This document shows, piece after piece, positions 1-7,893 of a stretch of DNA of 57,411 nt. The notes under the pieces are model-generated. The model was given only the letters and a program-made list of their open reading frames with translations, searched no databases and had not been told where the DNA came from. Position numbers and translations under genes: made by a program. The stretch is from an uncultured Flavobacteriales bacterium. GTDB taxonomy: Bacteria > Bacteroidota > Bacteroidia > Flavobacteriales > Crocinitomicaceae. Each line of letters begins with the position of its first letter. Within the stretch, counting starts at the first letter, position 1. The stretch covers positions 1 to 57,411 of the forward strand of contig CAMLFH010000029.1 of the NCBI GenBank assembly GCA_946479285.1, given 5' to 3'.

Positions 1-40
1 TGTTCAAATGTTCAAATGTTCAAATGTTCAAATGTTCAAA
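1..40. repeat. Tandem 8-bp repeat, TGTTCAAA x5
   Basis: Five perfect head-to-tail copies of TGTTCAAA start at the first base, so the array may extend beyond the window. It is followed up to about 125 by degenerate TTGAACC/TTTGAACC units. Related GTTCAAA-rich stretches lie at 21675-21735 and 47645-47770, always between genes. No function is evident; slipped-strand length variation is possible. Confidence 0.9.
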
Positions 41-126
41 TTGAACCCTTTAAACCCTTTGAACCTTCGAAGCTCGCAGAGCGAAGAAGATTTGAACCCC
101 TTTCAACCTTTTGAACTTTTTTAAAG

Positions 127-750
127 CTATAGCTTGAAAAAGAAAGCAATCCGGTAAATCAACGGAATCAGGGCGCCAGGTTGACCGTTCGCAGTTTGTT
201 TTCTCATAAAATATCCGGGTCTGAAGGGGCTGTTCAAATTATTGATGACATCATACATGATTCCGACATTTAACCGGAAATTTTGCTCCTCTCCGAATGC
301 ACGGGAAAATCCGAAACCAAGCAAAGCTGTTGGTACCCAAATTCTCTTTGGAGCAATAATCCCATTAGTATTGCTGAACGGATTCGATAACAGTTCGAAT
401 TCCAATCCGGTAAATAAGTAATTGAAAAATCGTCCATGAATAAAAACACCGCCGCCATAGACGGAATAAGAACCGGAAATTCCCAGGTTTTTGTAATAGG
501 AATAATGGTAGCGCGCAGACGGTCCGAATGAAAGGAATTTGTTTCTGACGATTCCGAATTTCAAACCAATTCCTCCGGTCCCACCAAAATTACTTGCAGA
601 AAAGTGAAGATCGCCGCCAATTTCATTGTATGGCTCGAATTTTTTTGTACTTGTTTCTTCCTCGTCTTTCAGGTACAATTCGGTATCCTCCTGTGCAAAA
701 CCGGAATGAATGCTGAAAAGAAGCAGGAAGCTAAAAAGGAATTGTTTCAT
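127..750 (-). CDS. Predicted outer-membrane protein, 207 aa
   Basis: A secreted protein of unknown function. It starts with a clear signal peptide (Lys-Gln, a Phe/Leu-rich core, cleavage after about residue 19 at FAQ). The mature part has alternating aromatic/polar stretches, many Gly and Tyr, and ends in Phe-Phe-Phe-Lys-Leu, the look of a small outer-membrane beta-barrel. It is the last gene of the leftward dnaX-led operon, and its ATG overlaps the TGA of the esterase gene in an ATGA. No catalytic motif is visible. The barrel assignment rests on general composition only. Confidence 0.7.
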   Translation of the reverse strand: MKQFLFSFLLLFSIHSGFAQEDTELYLKDEEETSTKKFEPYNEIGGDLHFSASNFGGTGGIGLKFGIVRNKFLSFGPSARYHYSYYKNLGISGSYSVYGGGVFIHGRFFNYLFTGLEFELLSNPFSNTNGIIAPKRIWVPTALLGFGFSRAFGEEQNFRLNVGIMYDVINNLNSPFRPGYFMRKQTANGQPGALIPLIYRIAFFFKL

Positions 751-1373
751 AATACGCTTATAAGTGTTTGTTTATCAATATCGTGAGTTCCTTCGAAACG
801 AGCAATATTTATTCCTTTAGATTGATAATCTGCAATCAGGATTTCCTGGTCTGCCTTTGGAAAGAATTCATCTTCCGTTCCCAAAACAAAAGTGGCTTTC
901 CGGGCTAAATTACCATGCTCTTCAACTGCCAGATCAGGTGGGTAAACACTTGCCCACGAAATAAAATGATCACACGCTACTTTTCCATGTGCCAGCCAGC
1001 GAGCCGCAGTAGCCCCGCCCTGGGAAAAACCAATAACGGTTATTTTTTCAGGAGAAATGCCTTTCAGAATCTTTTCATGGAGTAAATCCAGGTTTATGCT
1101 GTTCAATCGGATGTCTTCTTCGCGCCACTCTTTGGTCATCCAGGAAGCACCAACTCTGCCGGATGTTCCTCTCAGATAAAAGCGGTGTCTTCCCTCCGGA
1201 AATACAAACAAGGTTTCAGTTACCGGAATATCTGCGAATTTTTGACAGAAGTATTCAACCAACTGACCATAGCCATGCAATACATAAACCAAATGGCGCA
1301 TGTTTTCACCGGCTTGAATCGTCCGATATCTTAGGCTTGATGGGACATCTATTTTTCCTTCTGTCGAAATCAT
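747..1373 (-). CDS. Alpha/beta-hydrolase, phospholipase/carboxylesterase family
   Basis: A 208-residue serine hydrolase of the small carboxylesterase/phospholipase group (the YpfH/EstB type). The oxyanion-side HG lies at residues 33-34, the nucleophile elbow GFSQGG puts the catalytic Ser at 117, and Asp168 (GTEDEF) and His197 (GTHD) complete a triad. Length fits the family (about 200-220). There is no signal peptide, so it is cytoplasmic. The start overlaps the stop of the upstream lipoprotein gene (ATGA), and the stop overlaps the next gene, indicating translational coupling. The natural substrate is unknown; short-chain acyl esters are the family norm. Confidence 0.85.
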   Translation of the reverse strand: MISTEGKIDVPSSLRYRTIQAGENMRHLVYVLHGYGQLVEYFCQKFADIPVTETLFVFPEGRHRFYLRGTSGRVGASWMTKEWREEDIRLNSINLDLLHEKILKGISPEKITVIGFSQGGATAARWLAHGKVACDHFISWASVYPPDLAVEEHGNLARKATFVLGTEDEFFPKADQEILIADYQSKGINIARFEGTHDIDKQTLISVL

Positions 1374-2173
1374 ACTTTTTTCGGCAGGTTTTTAGCAAAT
1401 TCCGGATAAAGGCGGTATTTCTTCGCCATCGGATCCAGGAAAAATTTGAGTTGTAATTCTTTTTTCCTGGTAATGGAAGGAATGTATTTATACATATCTC
1501 CAATATTTTTCGTGTAAGAATCAATTTCACTCTTGTAAATAGCAATGTCCATAGGAACCTGGTTCGAATTTTCTTCAAAAGAATGGATCAATGCTTCCGG
1601 ATTATCTTCCCCGGCGTAATCAAAGGATTTCCATTGAAAAACCATCATCAGATCGTGGTCATTAAAGACAGAAAAATAACTTTTCCAGGCCGAATTACGA
1701 ATGCGGTAACCTACAATCACATCTTTTCTCGTAGGAGCAACGATAGACTTGAATTCAATGTCCAATTCTCTTCCCGGACTTGATGGTGCAAAGATCGGGT
1801 TGGAAATACGGTCTAAAGCTCCGTCGTAATAGAACAGGTAATTGTAATTTCCGGTGAAACCCAATTCTGCAGCCTTCGCTTCACGGTTATTTTTGATCGC
1901 TTCATCCATCGCATATTCCAGTCGGTTGATAGTAATAATTGCATCAATAATGGTGTCGGCATTGAGATACTCTTTGTAGATCCGCATGGTGAACTTTTCG
2001 TTAACGGGAATCGCCAATGATGCCATGATCTCTCTTTTTGCTCTTGTATCCAGGCTTTCGTGGCTTTTTTCTGTTGGATCCTCAGTAGGATCTGTTGATT
2101 CTGCAGTGTTTTCATCACCACAAGAACTTGTAATAAGCAGCAAACAAAGCATGCTGATAGAGAATGATTTCAT
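1370..2173 (-). CDS. Predicted lipoprotein, 267 aa, unknown function
   Basis: The N-terminus has a lipoprotein signal (hydrophobic core then ITSSC, lipid-modified Cys at about residue 18), followed by a disordered Glu/Thr/Asp-rich linker to about residue 40. The remainder is a soluble domain with a repeated Tyr/Asp/Lys character and no motif I recognise. It starts 4 nt after the end of the tau-specific dnaX frame and overlaps the downstream esterase gene by 4 nt, so it is part of the same operon. It is probably anchored in the inner or outer membrane facing the periplasm. Confidence 0.75.
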   Translation of the reverse strand: MKSFSISMLCLLLITSSCGDENTAESTDPTEDPTEKSHESLDTRAKREIMASLAIPVNEKFTMRIYKEYLNADTIIDAIITINRLEYAMDEAIKNNREAKAAELGFTGNYNYLFYYDGALDRISNPIFAPSSPGRELDIEFKSIVAPTRKDVIVGYRIRNSAWKSYFSVFNDHDLMMVFQWKSFDYAGEDNPEALIHSFEENSNQVPMDIAIYKSEIDSYTKNIGDMYKYIPSITRKKELQLKFFLDPMAKKYRLYPEFAKNLPKKV

Positions 2174-2177
2174 ATAC

Positions 2178-2786
2178 TTAATAATCGATGTCTAAGTTAA
2201 AACGGTTTTTCAGGTCAAAAAGGTTGGAATTTTTCTTTGCCAATTTATCAAAACGATCCGGACCATTCAGGTATTTCACTTCTTCCGGGGCATCTTTAAT
2301 CATTTCAAGCTGAATGACCAGGTCGTAATTTTGGATTTCCTGGCGAATATACGCCATGACGTCTCCAATGGCTCCTTCTAATCGTGTCAGTTGAATGGTA
2401 TTGTCTACTTCGAACTGAAAAGTTGTATCGTCCAATTGAACGGGTTCCCGTTTGATCATCACGTGATAAACCTGGTCTTGTCCGTTGAGTTTTTGCGTAT
2501 GCGCCATCGTTTTCCAAAGCCGAACGACGTCGTCTTTATGGAATTCTTTTTTTGGCAGATCGCTTTGAGGAATGGTTGCTTTTGTTTTCTGTTGTTCAAT
2601 TAAATGATTAATTGACAGGTTATTGGAGTTTAAATTGCCGGTTGGAGCAGACAATACTTTTGCCTCTTGTTTCGTAGAAAAAGCAGCTCGTTCAGGAGTT
2701 ACGGATGGCTTGTTTACAGGCTTTGAAGGCTCGTTTCGCAAGCTTTGGCCCACATAAGGAATGATTGCTACAGGATCAGTTAAGGA
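2178..2786 (-). CDS. dnaX: DnaX tau-specific C-terminal region (minus-1 frame)
   Basis: This frame has no proper start but continues the dnaX message: 202 codons open directly from the A10 run in the -1 frame. It encodes a Pro/Ser/Lys-rich linker (about 70 residues) and a folded tail of the type that in tau subunits of DNA polymerase III binds the polymerase and helicase. The only alternative initiation codon near the front is a GTG at 2753. Joined by a -1 shift (or one extra A in the mRNA), the product would be 572 residues, a normal tau length for this phylum. Without slippage, the upstream frame ends 4 nt beyond the run. Confidence 0.75.
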   Translation of the reverse strand, partial: SLTDPVAIIPYVGQSLRNEPSKPVNKPSVTPERAAFSTKQEAKVLSAPTGNLNSNNLSINHLIEQQKTKATIPQSDLPKKEFHKDDVVRLWKTMAHTQKLNGQDQVYHVMIKREPVQLDDTTFQFEVDNTIQLTRLEGAIGDVMAYIRQEIQNYDLVIQLEMIKDAPEEVKYLNGPDRFDKLAKKNSNLFDLKNRFNLDIDY

Positions 2787-3895
2787 TTTTTTTTTTCGAG
2801 CTCAGATTTAACCGAACATATTTGCATCAGAGTCAATTCGACCAGCAGTCGGTGGTTTTTTGCCGATTTATAGTCGACATCTGCCTTGCTCAGAACTCCC
2901 AAACAACGAAGGGCCAGGGCTCCTTCTACTTTTTTAGCCTGGTCCACGAACAATTTTTCAGTTGTTTCACCAACTTCCAGTAAATGTGCTGTTCTAGGAT
3001 CTTTGCAAATCAATAGATTACGGAAGTGTTCTGCAAGCCCGACTAAGAATTGATGTCCGTCAAATCCTTTCTCCATGACGTCATTAAACAGCAGCAAACA
3101 AGCGGGGATATCTTCGTTCAATGCATTTTCCACGACCTTGAAGTAATAATCGTGATCCAATACATTTAAATTCTCTAAAACCGCTTTATGAGTAATGGTA
3201 GTTCCGCAGAAACTAACAATTTGATCGAAAATAGATAAAGCATCGCGCAAAGCACCGTCAGCCTTTTGAGCAATGAGGTGCAAAGCATCCGGATCAGCAG
3301 AAATTGCTTCCTGTGTTGCCACGTGAGCCAAATGATCTGCAATGTCTTTTACTTTGATGCGTTGAAAATCAAAGATCTGGCAGCGCGATAAAATCGTTGG
3401 AAGAATCTTGTGTTTTTCAGTCGTTGCTAAAATGAAGATCGCATGTGCGGGCGGTTCTTCCAATGTTTTCAAAAAAGCATTAAAAGCCGCAGTAGACAGC
3501 ATGTGAACCTCGTCAATGATATAAACCTTGTGAGTTCCCAATTGCGGCGCAATGCGCACCTGGTCAATCAATCCGCGAATATCATCTACGGAGTTGTTGG
3601 ATGCAGCATCTAATTCGTAAACGTTCAAAGAAGCACCTTCATTGAAGGATAAACAGCTTTCACACTGGTCACAGGCTTCAGTTGCTTCTGTTCTGTTAAA
3701 ACAATTGATCGTTTTCGCTAAAATACGCGCCGTTGTTGTTTTACCAACCCCGCGCGAACCGCAAAACAAGAATGCCTGCGCTAAGTGCTGGTTCTTAATT
3801 GCATTTTTTAGCGTATTGGTAATTGCCTTCTGACCCACAACCGTATCAAAGGTCTGAGGTCTGTATTTTCTGGCAGAAACAACGAAATCCGACAT
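2780..3895 (-). CDS. dnaX: DNA polymerase III subunit gamma/tau, gamma-length frame
   Basis: Clamp-loader ATPase of the replisome. Visible are the N-terminal ARKYRPQTF signature, Walker A GSRGVGKT, a zinc module (a first Cys then CDQCESC), Walker B IIDEVH, the sensor-1 segment ATTEKHK and the SRC arginine-finger motif, followed by helical domain III. The frame closes after 371 residues at Glu-Lys-Lys-Asn-Pro, just where domain III ends, so the product resembles gamma. The last codons are an A10 run at 2787-2796. I chose the ATG at 3895 over a GTG two codons upstream because a promoter box ends at 3901. It heads the operon running down to 127. Confidence 0.93.
   Translation of the reverse strand: MSDFVVSARKYRPQTFDTVVGQKAITNTLKNAIKNQHLAQAFLFCGSRGVGKTTTARILAKTINCFNRTEATEACDQCESCLSFNEGASLNVYELDAASNNSVDDIRGLIDQVRIAPQLGTHKVYIIDEVHMLSTAAFNAFLKTLEEPPAHAIFILATTEKHKILPTILSRCQIFDFQRIKVKDIADHLAHVATQEAISADPDALHLIAQKADGALRDALSIFDQIVSFCGTTITHKAVLENLNVLDHDYYFKVVENALNEDIPACLLLFNDVMEKGFDGHQFLVGLAEHFRNLLICKDPRTAHLLEVGETTEKLFVDQAKKVEGALALRCLGVLSKADVDYKSAKNHRLLVELTLMQICSVKSELEKKNP
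2787..2796 (-). other. A10 slippery run in dnaX
   Basis: Ten consecutive A on the coding strand (read GAA AAA AAA AAT in frame 0). Re-pairing by -1, or an mRNA with 11 A, joins the gamma-length frame to the tau-specific frame. No Shine-Dalgarno-like stimulator precedes it, and I see no strong hairpin after it. A homopolymer sequencing error would look identical. Confidence 0.7.
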
Positions 3896-3900
3896 GAACA

Positions 3901-3933
3901 CAAAGTTAGCTAAACTTTCTCAAAGAATTCAAA
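3901..3933 (-). promoter_or_regulatory. Candidate promoter for dnaX operon
   Basis: On the minus strand a perfect Bacteroidota -7 box TAACTTTG (3908-3901) follows a TTTG -33 box (3933-3930) with 21 nt between. The box ends 5 nt before the ATG at 3895, so the transcript may be leaderless. Confidence 0.6.
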
Positions 3934-3958
3934 ATGTAAAATTCAAAATTCAAAAAGT

Positions 3959-5065
3959 TTAGGAATACTTTTCTGACAATGCCAGGAATCTGGAATCATT
4001 GGAGTATTTATCCAGGACACTGCTATCAAGCAGACTCATTTTCATTCCTTTTTTTAGCGCAAGTTCCAAATTCAGAAAGAATCCGTTGTCATCTTGCTTG
4101 TCTGAAAGAATTTCGGCAAGTGTCCCATAAAAAAGTCCTTGATTTTCATTTATATAAATCGCTTGTTGCACATCATTGACTGCTAAATCAAGTTGTCCCG
4201 CCATTCGGTACAGGCATGCGCGGTCATTGTAAGACATAGCTCTTTCAGGGTTTGTTGCGACGAATTCGGAATAACAGGCAATTCCATCTTCGATTTTACC
4301 GGAAAGAATCAGTTTTTCGGAAAGAGCATAAATTTTATGGGCGAATCGAGATACAATTTGGATGAATCCCGAGGAAGTTTTTAAAAGTAGAAAGTCCAGG
4401 AAATGACTTGCTGCCATAGGTTTACTAACTTCCGGATCCACCAGGTATTCCCGAATGTATTTGGAATCGTTCCGGTAATTTGCTTCGGGATCGAAAATTG
4501 CAGACGAATCCAAATTAGCTGAATTTACAACTGTTCCGTCTTTCGTTTCGTAATAGTCATAGGCTTCACTATACAGTTCTTCAATTGATTCAGTAGAAAC
4601 GTAAGAATTATGATCAAAAAAACGGATTGGATTCCCTGGTTTATTCCCGTCAAACGCAAACATATTTCCAGAACCGTCGGAAGCAAAAATCTGGTATTTG
4701 TTAGGAGGCAATAAGCTGTAATATCCGTTAGATTCTCCCAGTACATCTTTAACAGAACTGATTGTAGCGGCGTCAATCCAGATGGAATAATGGCCGTATT
4801 TTTCTGCCCATTGAATGTATTCTTCCGGATAGTCGCGTTTTTTTAACTCTTCCAGTTGTTCCGTTGTAACCAGTTCTTTTTCCGTGATTTGTACCGGGCG
4901 AGGAGTTTTTGCCTCTTTTTCAAAATGACGAAGAAATTCAAAGTAGGAATCTACATCCTGAATTTCTGTCAGACGGTGTTTTTGACGGTGAATAGTAAGT
5001 AAGAGTATGATCAGTTTTTCATCAAAATCATTTTCATCCGTTGCGTTTAATTCAAAATCGCTCAT
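3959..5065 (-). CDS. SUKH/SMI1-KNR4-like domain protein with TPR-like C-terminus
   Basis: A 368-residue soluble protein. Residues of roughly 75-160 carry the SMI1/KNR4 (SUKH) look: YPEEYIQWAEKYG, then a Leu-Leu-Pro-Pro strand and ASDGSGNMFAFD with a following Gly. Residues of roughly 255-340 form two or three TPR-like helical hairpins (IACYSEFVATNPERAMSYND, then a DLAVNDVQQAI segment). SUKH proteins include immunity proteins against secreted toxins, but no toxin gene lies next to this one, so that role is not supported here. It is transcribed divergently from the synthase gene at 5188 and stands 64 nt upstream of the dnaX promoter region. Confidence 0.6.
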   Translation of the reverse strand: MSDFELNATDENDFDEKLIILLLTIHRQKHRLTEIQDVDSYFEFLRHFEKEAKTPRPVQITEKELVTTEQLEELKKRDYPEEYIQWAEKYGHYSIWIDAATISSVKDVLGESNGYYSLLPPNKYQIFASDGSGNMFAFDGNKPGNPIRFFDHNSYVSTESIEELYSEAYDYYETKDGTVVNSANLDSSAIFDPEANYRNDSKYIREYLVDPEVSKPMAASHFLDFLLLKTSSGFIQIVSRFAHKIYALSEKLILSGKIEDGIACYSEFVATNPERAMSYNDRACLYRMAGQLDLAVNDVQQAIYINENQGLFYGTLAEILSDKQDDNGFFLNLELALKKGMKMSLLDSSVLDKYSNDSRFLALSEKYS

Positions 5066-5164
5066 AAATCAGTTGGTGTTTTCAGGAGAAATTAATTGGA
5101 TCCGAAATTACCGATTTAACCAGAAATCAGCAAGGTTAAATGTACCGGTCTTTTGAATTAAAAT

Positions 5165-5172
5165 TATCTTTG
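5165..5172 (+). promoter_or_regulatory. Candidate -7 box for the CBS-type synthase gene
   Basis: Perfect TAnnTTTG match (TATCTTTG) ending 15 nt before the ATG at 5188. No -33 box with good spacing is visible. It lies downstream of an upstream in-frame ATG at 5140 and argues against that start. Confidence 0.5.
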
Positions 5173-5187
5173 TGTAAAATTCACTTG

Positions 5188-6549
5188 ATGAAAGTTTATA
5201 ACAACATATTGGAAACCATTGGAAATACACCTTTGGTAAAATTGAACAAGCTTACAAAAAACTGTAAGGCAACTGTTTTAGCGAAAGTTGAAACAACAAA
5301 TCCCGGGAACTCGGTAAAAGACCGGATGGCGGTGAAAATGGTTGAAGATGCTGAGAAATCAGGATTGTTGAAACCAGGAGGAACGATCATTGAAGGAACT
5401 TCCGGAAATACAGGAATGGGGCTTGCTTTAGTTGCCATTATAAAAGGTTATAAACTGATTTGTGTATTGAACGACAAACAGTCGAAAGAGAAAATGGATA
5501 TTTTGCGTGCGGTAGGAGCTGAAGTGGTGGTTTGTCCAACTGCTGTGGAACCTACAGATCCGCGTTCATATTATTCGGTTTCAAAAAGACTGGCAAAAGA
5601 AATCCCGAATTCCTGGTATGTAAACCAATACGATAATTTGTCGAACCGAACTGCACATTACGAGCAAACAGGACCTGAGATTTGGGAACAAACAGAAGGA
5701 AAAGTGACTCATTTCATAGTTGGAGTTGGAACCGGAGGAACGATTTCAGGAGTTGGAAAATATTTGAAGGAGAAAAACCCGAATATCAAAATTTGGGGAA
5801 TTGATACTTATGGTTCTGTTTTCAAGAAATACAAGGAAACGGGAATCTTTGATGAGAATGAGATCTATCCTTACATCACGGAAGGAATCGGGGAAGATAT
5901 TCTTCCTGCAAACGTAGATTTCGACGTCATTGACCTTTTTGAGAAAGTGACCGATAAAGATGCGGCTGTTTATACACGTCGTTTGGCTCGTGAAGAAGGA
6001 ATTTTCGTTGGAAACTCTGCAGGAGCTGCGATCGGTGGATTGCTGCAATTGCAGGATCAATTGACAGAAGACGATGTAGTAGTGGTTTTATTCCACGATC
6101 ATGGAAGCCGTTATGTTGGCAAGATTTTCAACGACGATTGGATGCGTGAGCGCGGATTCCTGGAGGAAGAATTCAAAACGGCAGAAGATGTGATTGCGCG
6201 GCATGCAGATTTGCCTTTGGTAACTTTGTATTCGGAAGAGTTGGTTTCTCACGCGATCATGAAAATGCGTAAATACAATATTTCCCAGATTCCTGTTTTA
6301 AGAGACGGAGAATTGGTTGGTTCCTTGAATGATTCACAGGTTTACCAGTTGTTGGTAGACAACCCGGCATTAAGAGATACACCGATCTCCAAGATCATGC
6401 AGAAACCTTTCCCGGTTGTTATGGGAACAGCAAAATTGGAAGAGGTAGCCAAATTGATCAATGAGCAAACTCCGGCAGTTATCGTTGAAAGAGCGAACGG
6501 AGATAAAAAAATCCTGACTCGCCAGGACGTGATTGCTTCGTTGGCATAA
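5188..6549 (+). CDS. Cystathionine beta-synthase/cysteine synthase with CBS pair
   Basis: A PLP enzyme of fold type II that replaces a beta-hydroxyl or acetoxy group of serine with a thiol in cysteine/cystathionine metabolism. ILETIGNTPLVKLN opens the catalytic domain, the PLP lysine sits in NSVKDRMA, the substrate loop is EGTSGNTG, and GTGGTISG is the phosphate-binding loop. Residues of roughly 330-450 are a tandem CBS-domain module, as in eukaryotic-type cystathionine beta-synthases, where it may be regulatory. An upstream in-frame ATG at 5140 would add 16 residues ahead of the conserved start and is preceded by no promoter. CBS versus O-acetylserine sulfhydrylase activity cannot be decided from sequence alone. 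Confidence 0.88.
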   Translation: MKVYNNILETIGNTPLVKLNKLTKNCKATVLAKVETTNPGNSVKDRMAVKMVEDAEKSGLLKPGGTIIEGTSGNTGMGLALVAIIKGYKLICVLNDKQSKEKMDILRAVGAEVVVCPTAVEPTDPRSYYSVSKRLAKEIPNSWYVNQYDNLSNRTAHYEQTGPEIWEQTEGKVTHFIVGVGTGGTISGVGKYLKEKNPNIKIWGIDTYGSVFKKYKETGIFDENEIYPYITEGIGEDILPANVDFDVIDLFEKVTDKDAAVYTRRLAREEGIFVGNSAGAAIGGLLQLQDQLTEDDVVVVLFHDHGSRYVGKIFNDDWMRERGFLEEEFKTAEDVIARHADLPLVTLYSEELVSHAIMKMRKYNISQIPVLRDGELVGSLNDSQVYQLLVDNPALRDTPISKIMQKPFPVVMGTAKLEEVAKLINEQTPAVIVERANGDKKILTRQDVIASLA

Positions 6550-6598
6550 TAATATAAAACGGTGGGGATCGGCCGCGACCGATTCATACATGTTTTAA

Positions 6599-7390
6599 AT
6601 GAAAATGAATAAAAAGAAATACATAGATCAAATGCAGCGAACGGTGGAGATTACTTCCACCGTTTCGCGTATTGTCTCATTGGTTCCTTCCCAAACCGAA
6701 TTGCTCGTTGATTTAGGCTTGCGTGATAAATTGGTCGGAATTACCAAGTTTTGCGTGCACCCTGCCGGATTGAAAAAAGAAGTCCAATTGATAGGCGGGA
6801 CCAAAAATGCGAAGATTGATTTGATTCGTTCACTGAATCCTGATCTTGTAATCGGGAATAAGGAAGAAAACAGTCAAGCCGACATTGAAGCGTTGGAATC
6901 TCTCCTTCCGACCTGGATGAGCGATATTTTCAACCTGGGAGATGCGCTGGAGATGATCCGGAAAGTAGGAGAGATCACCGGAACCGGCGAAAAAGCGTTA
7001 GAGATTTGTGAGACGATCGAAAGGAACTTTTCGCAATTAGATTCCTTGAAAAGCAGCGGGAAAACCGTTTTATACCTCATTTGGAAAGATCCCTACATTG
7101 CTGCCGGTCCGAATACTTTTATTGATGCCATGCTTTCAACTTTGGGTTTTCAAAATGCCATGCGGCAAAAACGCTACCCGGAAGTGAAACTGGAAATAGT
7201 GAATCCCGATTTTATTTTCCTGAGTTCAGAACCTTTTCCATTCAAAGAAAAGCACATCGAAGAACTACAAAATCAATTTCCTGAAAGTACCATTGTTTTG
7301 GTAGACGGAGAATACTTTTCCTGGTATGGTTCACGATTGATCGGAGCTCCGGATTATTTTGAGAAATTGTTAAATCAGCTAGAAGGTTAA
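6599..7390 (+). CDS. BtuF-like helical-backbone binding protein without signal peptide
   Basis: A 263-residue protein of the ABC-transporter periplasmic binding family for cobalamin/siderophores (RIVSLVPSQTELLVDLG, GGTKNAKIDLIRSLNPDLVIG, a long linking helix, then a second lobe). Family members normally carry a signal peptide or lipobox; here the N-terminus is Lys-rich and polar, with no hydrophobic core, so it appears cytoplasmic. An alternative ATG at 6632 would remove the first 11 residues without adding a signal. No permease or ATPase gene is adjacent. It may have been recruited for intracellular corrinoid or metal binding; that is inference. Confidence 0.75.
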   Translation: MKMNKKKYIDQMQRTVEITSTVSRIVSLVPSQTELLVDLGLRDKLVGITKFCVHPAGLKKEVQLIGGTKNAKIDLIRSLNPDLVIGNKEENSQADIEALESLLPTWMSDIFNLGDALEMIRKVGEITGTGEKALEICETIERNFSQLDSLKSSGKTVLYLIWKDPYIAAGPNTFIDAMLSTLGFQNAMRQKRYPEVKLEIVNPDFIFLSSEPFPFKEKHIEELQNQFPESTIVLVDGEYFSWYGSRLIGAPDYFEKLLNQLEG

Positions 7391-7439
7391 GGAATTTAAA
7401 CGGGATGTATTAAATTTATGCATGCATATCTATTTTACC

Positions 7440-7883
7440 ATGAAAAGATCATTTTTTACATTTCTGTTATTCGCTTTTGTTTACCTGGTTTCTGTTTCAT
7501 TCAAAGCCCCGGCTTATCATACAATCACTGTTAAAGTGACCAATATGCGCAATAGTACCGGAAATATGCAGCTTCAAATTTTTCGTAGTGCAGAAAATTA
7601 CAGCAAAGGCATTGCCTGGAAAGTGAAGGTGGTTGACAAAAGTGAAATAAAGAACAACATACTTACCTGTACTTTCACCGGAATAGAACCCGGCGAATAT
7701 GGCATAGCTGTTTTAGACGACGAAAATAAGAACAAGGAAATGGATTACACTATGTTCATGCCGGACGAAGGATTTGGATTCGCAGATTATTATCATACTT
7801 CCTGGAGTAAGCCCAAATACGAAAGTTTCAAATTTCAATTGAAAGGTGATAAGACGATGACTGCGAAAATACGTTACGTTTAA
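7440..7883 (+). CDS. DUF2141 family secreted protein
   Basis: A 147-residue protein with an N-terminal signal (Lys-Arg, then FFTFLLFAFVYLVSVS) and a beta-sandwich of the DUF2141 type: an internal GxMQLQIFRSAENY strand, TFTGIEPGEYGIAVLDDENKN (a turn typical of the family) and a C-terminal KIRYV strand. Function of the family is unknown. The ATG at 7440 is preferred to one six codons upstream because it is followed immediately by the signal peptide. It ends 10 nt from the convergent gene at 7894, leaving no room for a terminator. Confidence 0.75.
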   Translation: MKRSFFTFLLFAFVYLVSVSFKAPAYHTITVKVTNMRNSTGNMQLQIFRSAENYSKGIAWKVKVVDKSEIKNNILTCTFTGIEPGEYGIAVLDDENKNKEMDYTMFMPDEGFGFADYYHTSWSKPKYESFKFQLKGDKTMTAKIRYV

Positions 7884-7893
7884 ATCCGGAGAT

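Noticed and set aside
1..40. CRISPR-like array
   Set aside because: The repeats are 8 bp with no spacers; it is a simple tandem repeat.
5140..5187. Upstream start of the CBS-type synthase
   Set aside because: It lies before the -7 box at 5165-5172 and adds 16 residues ahead of the conserved family N-terminus.
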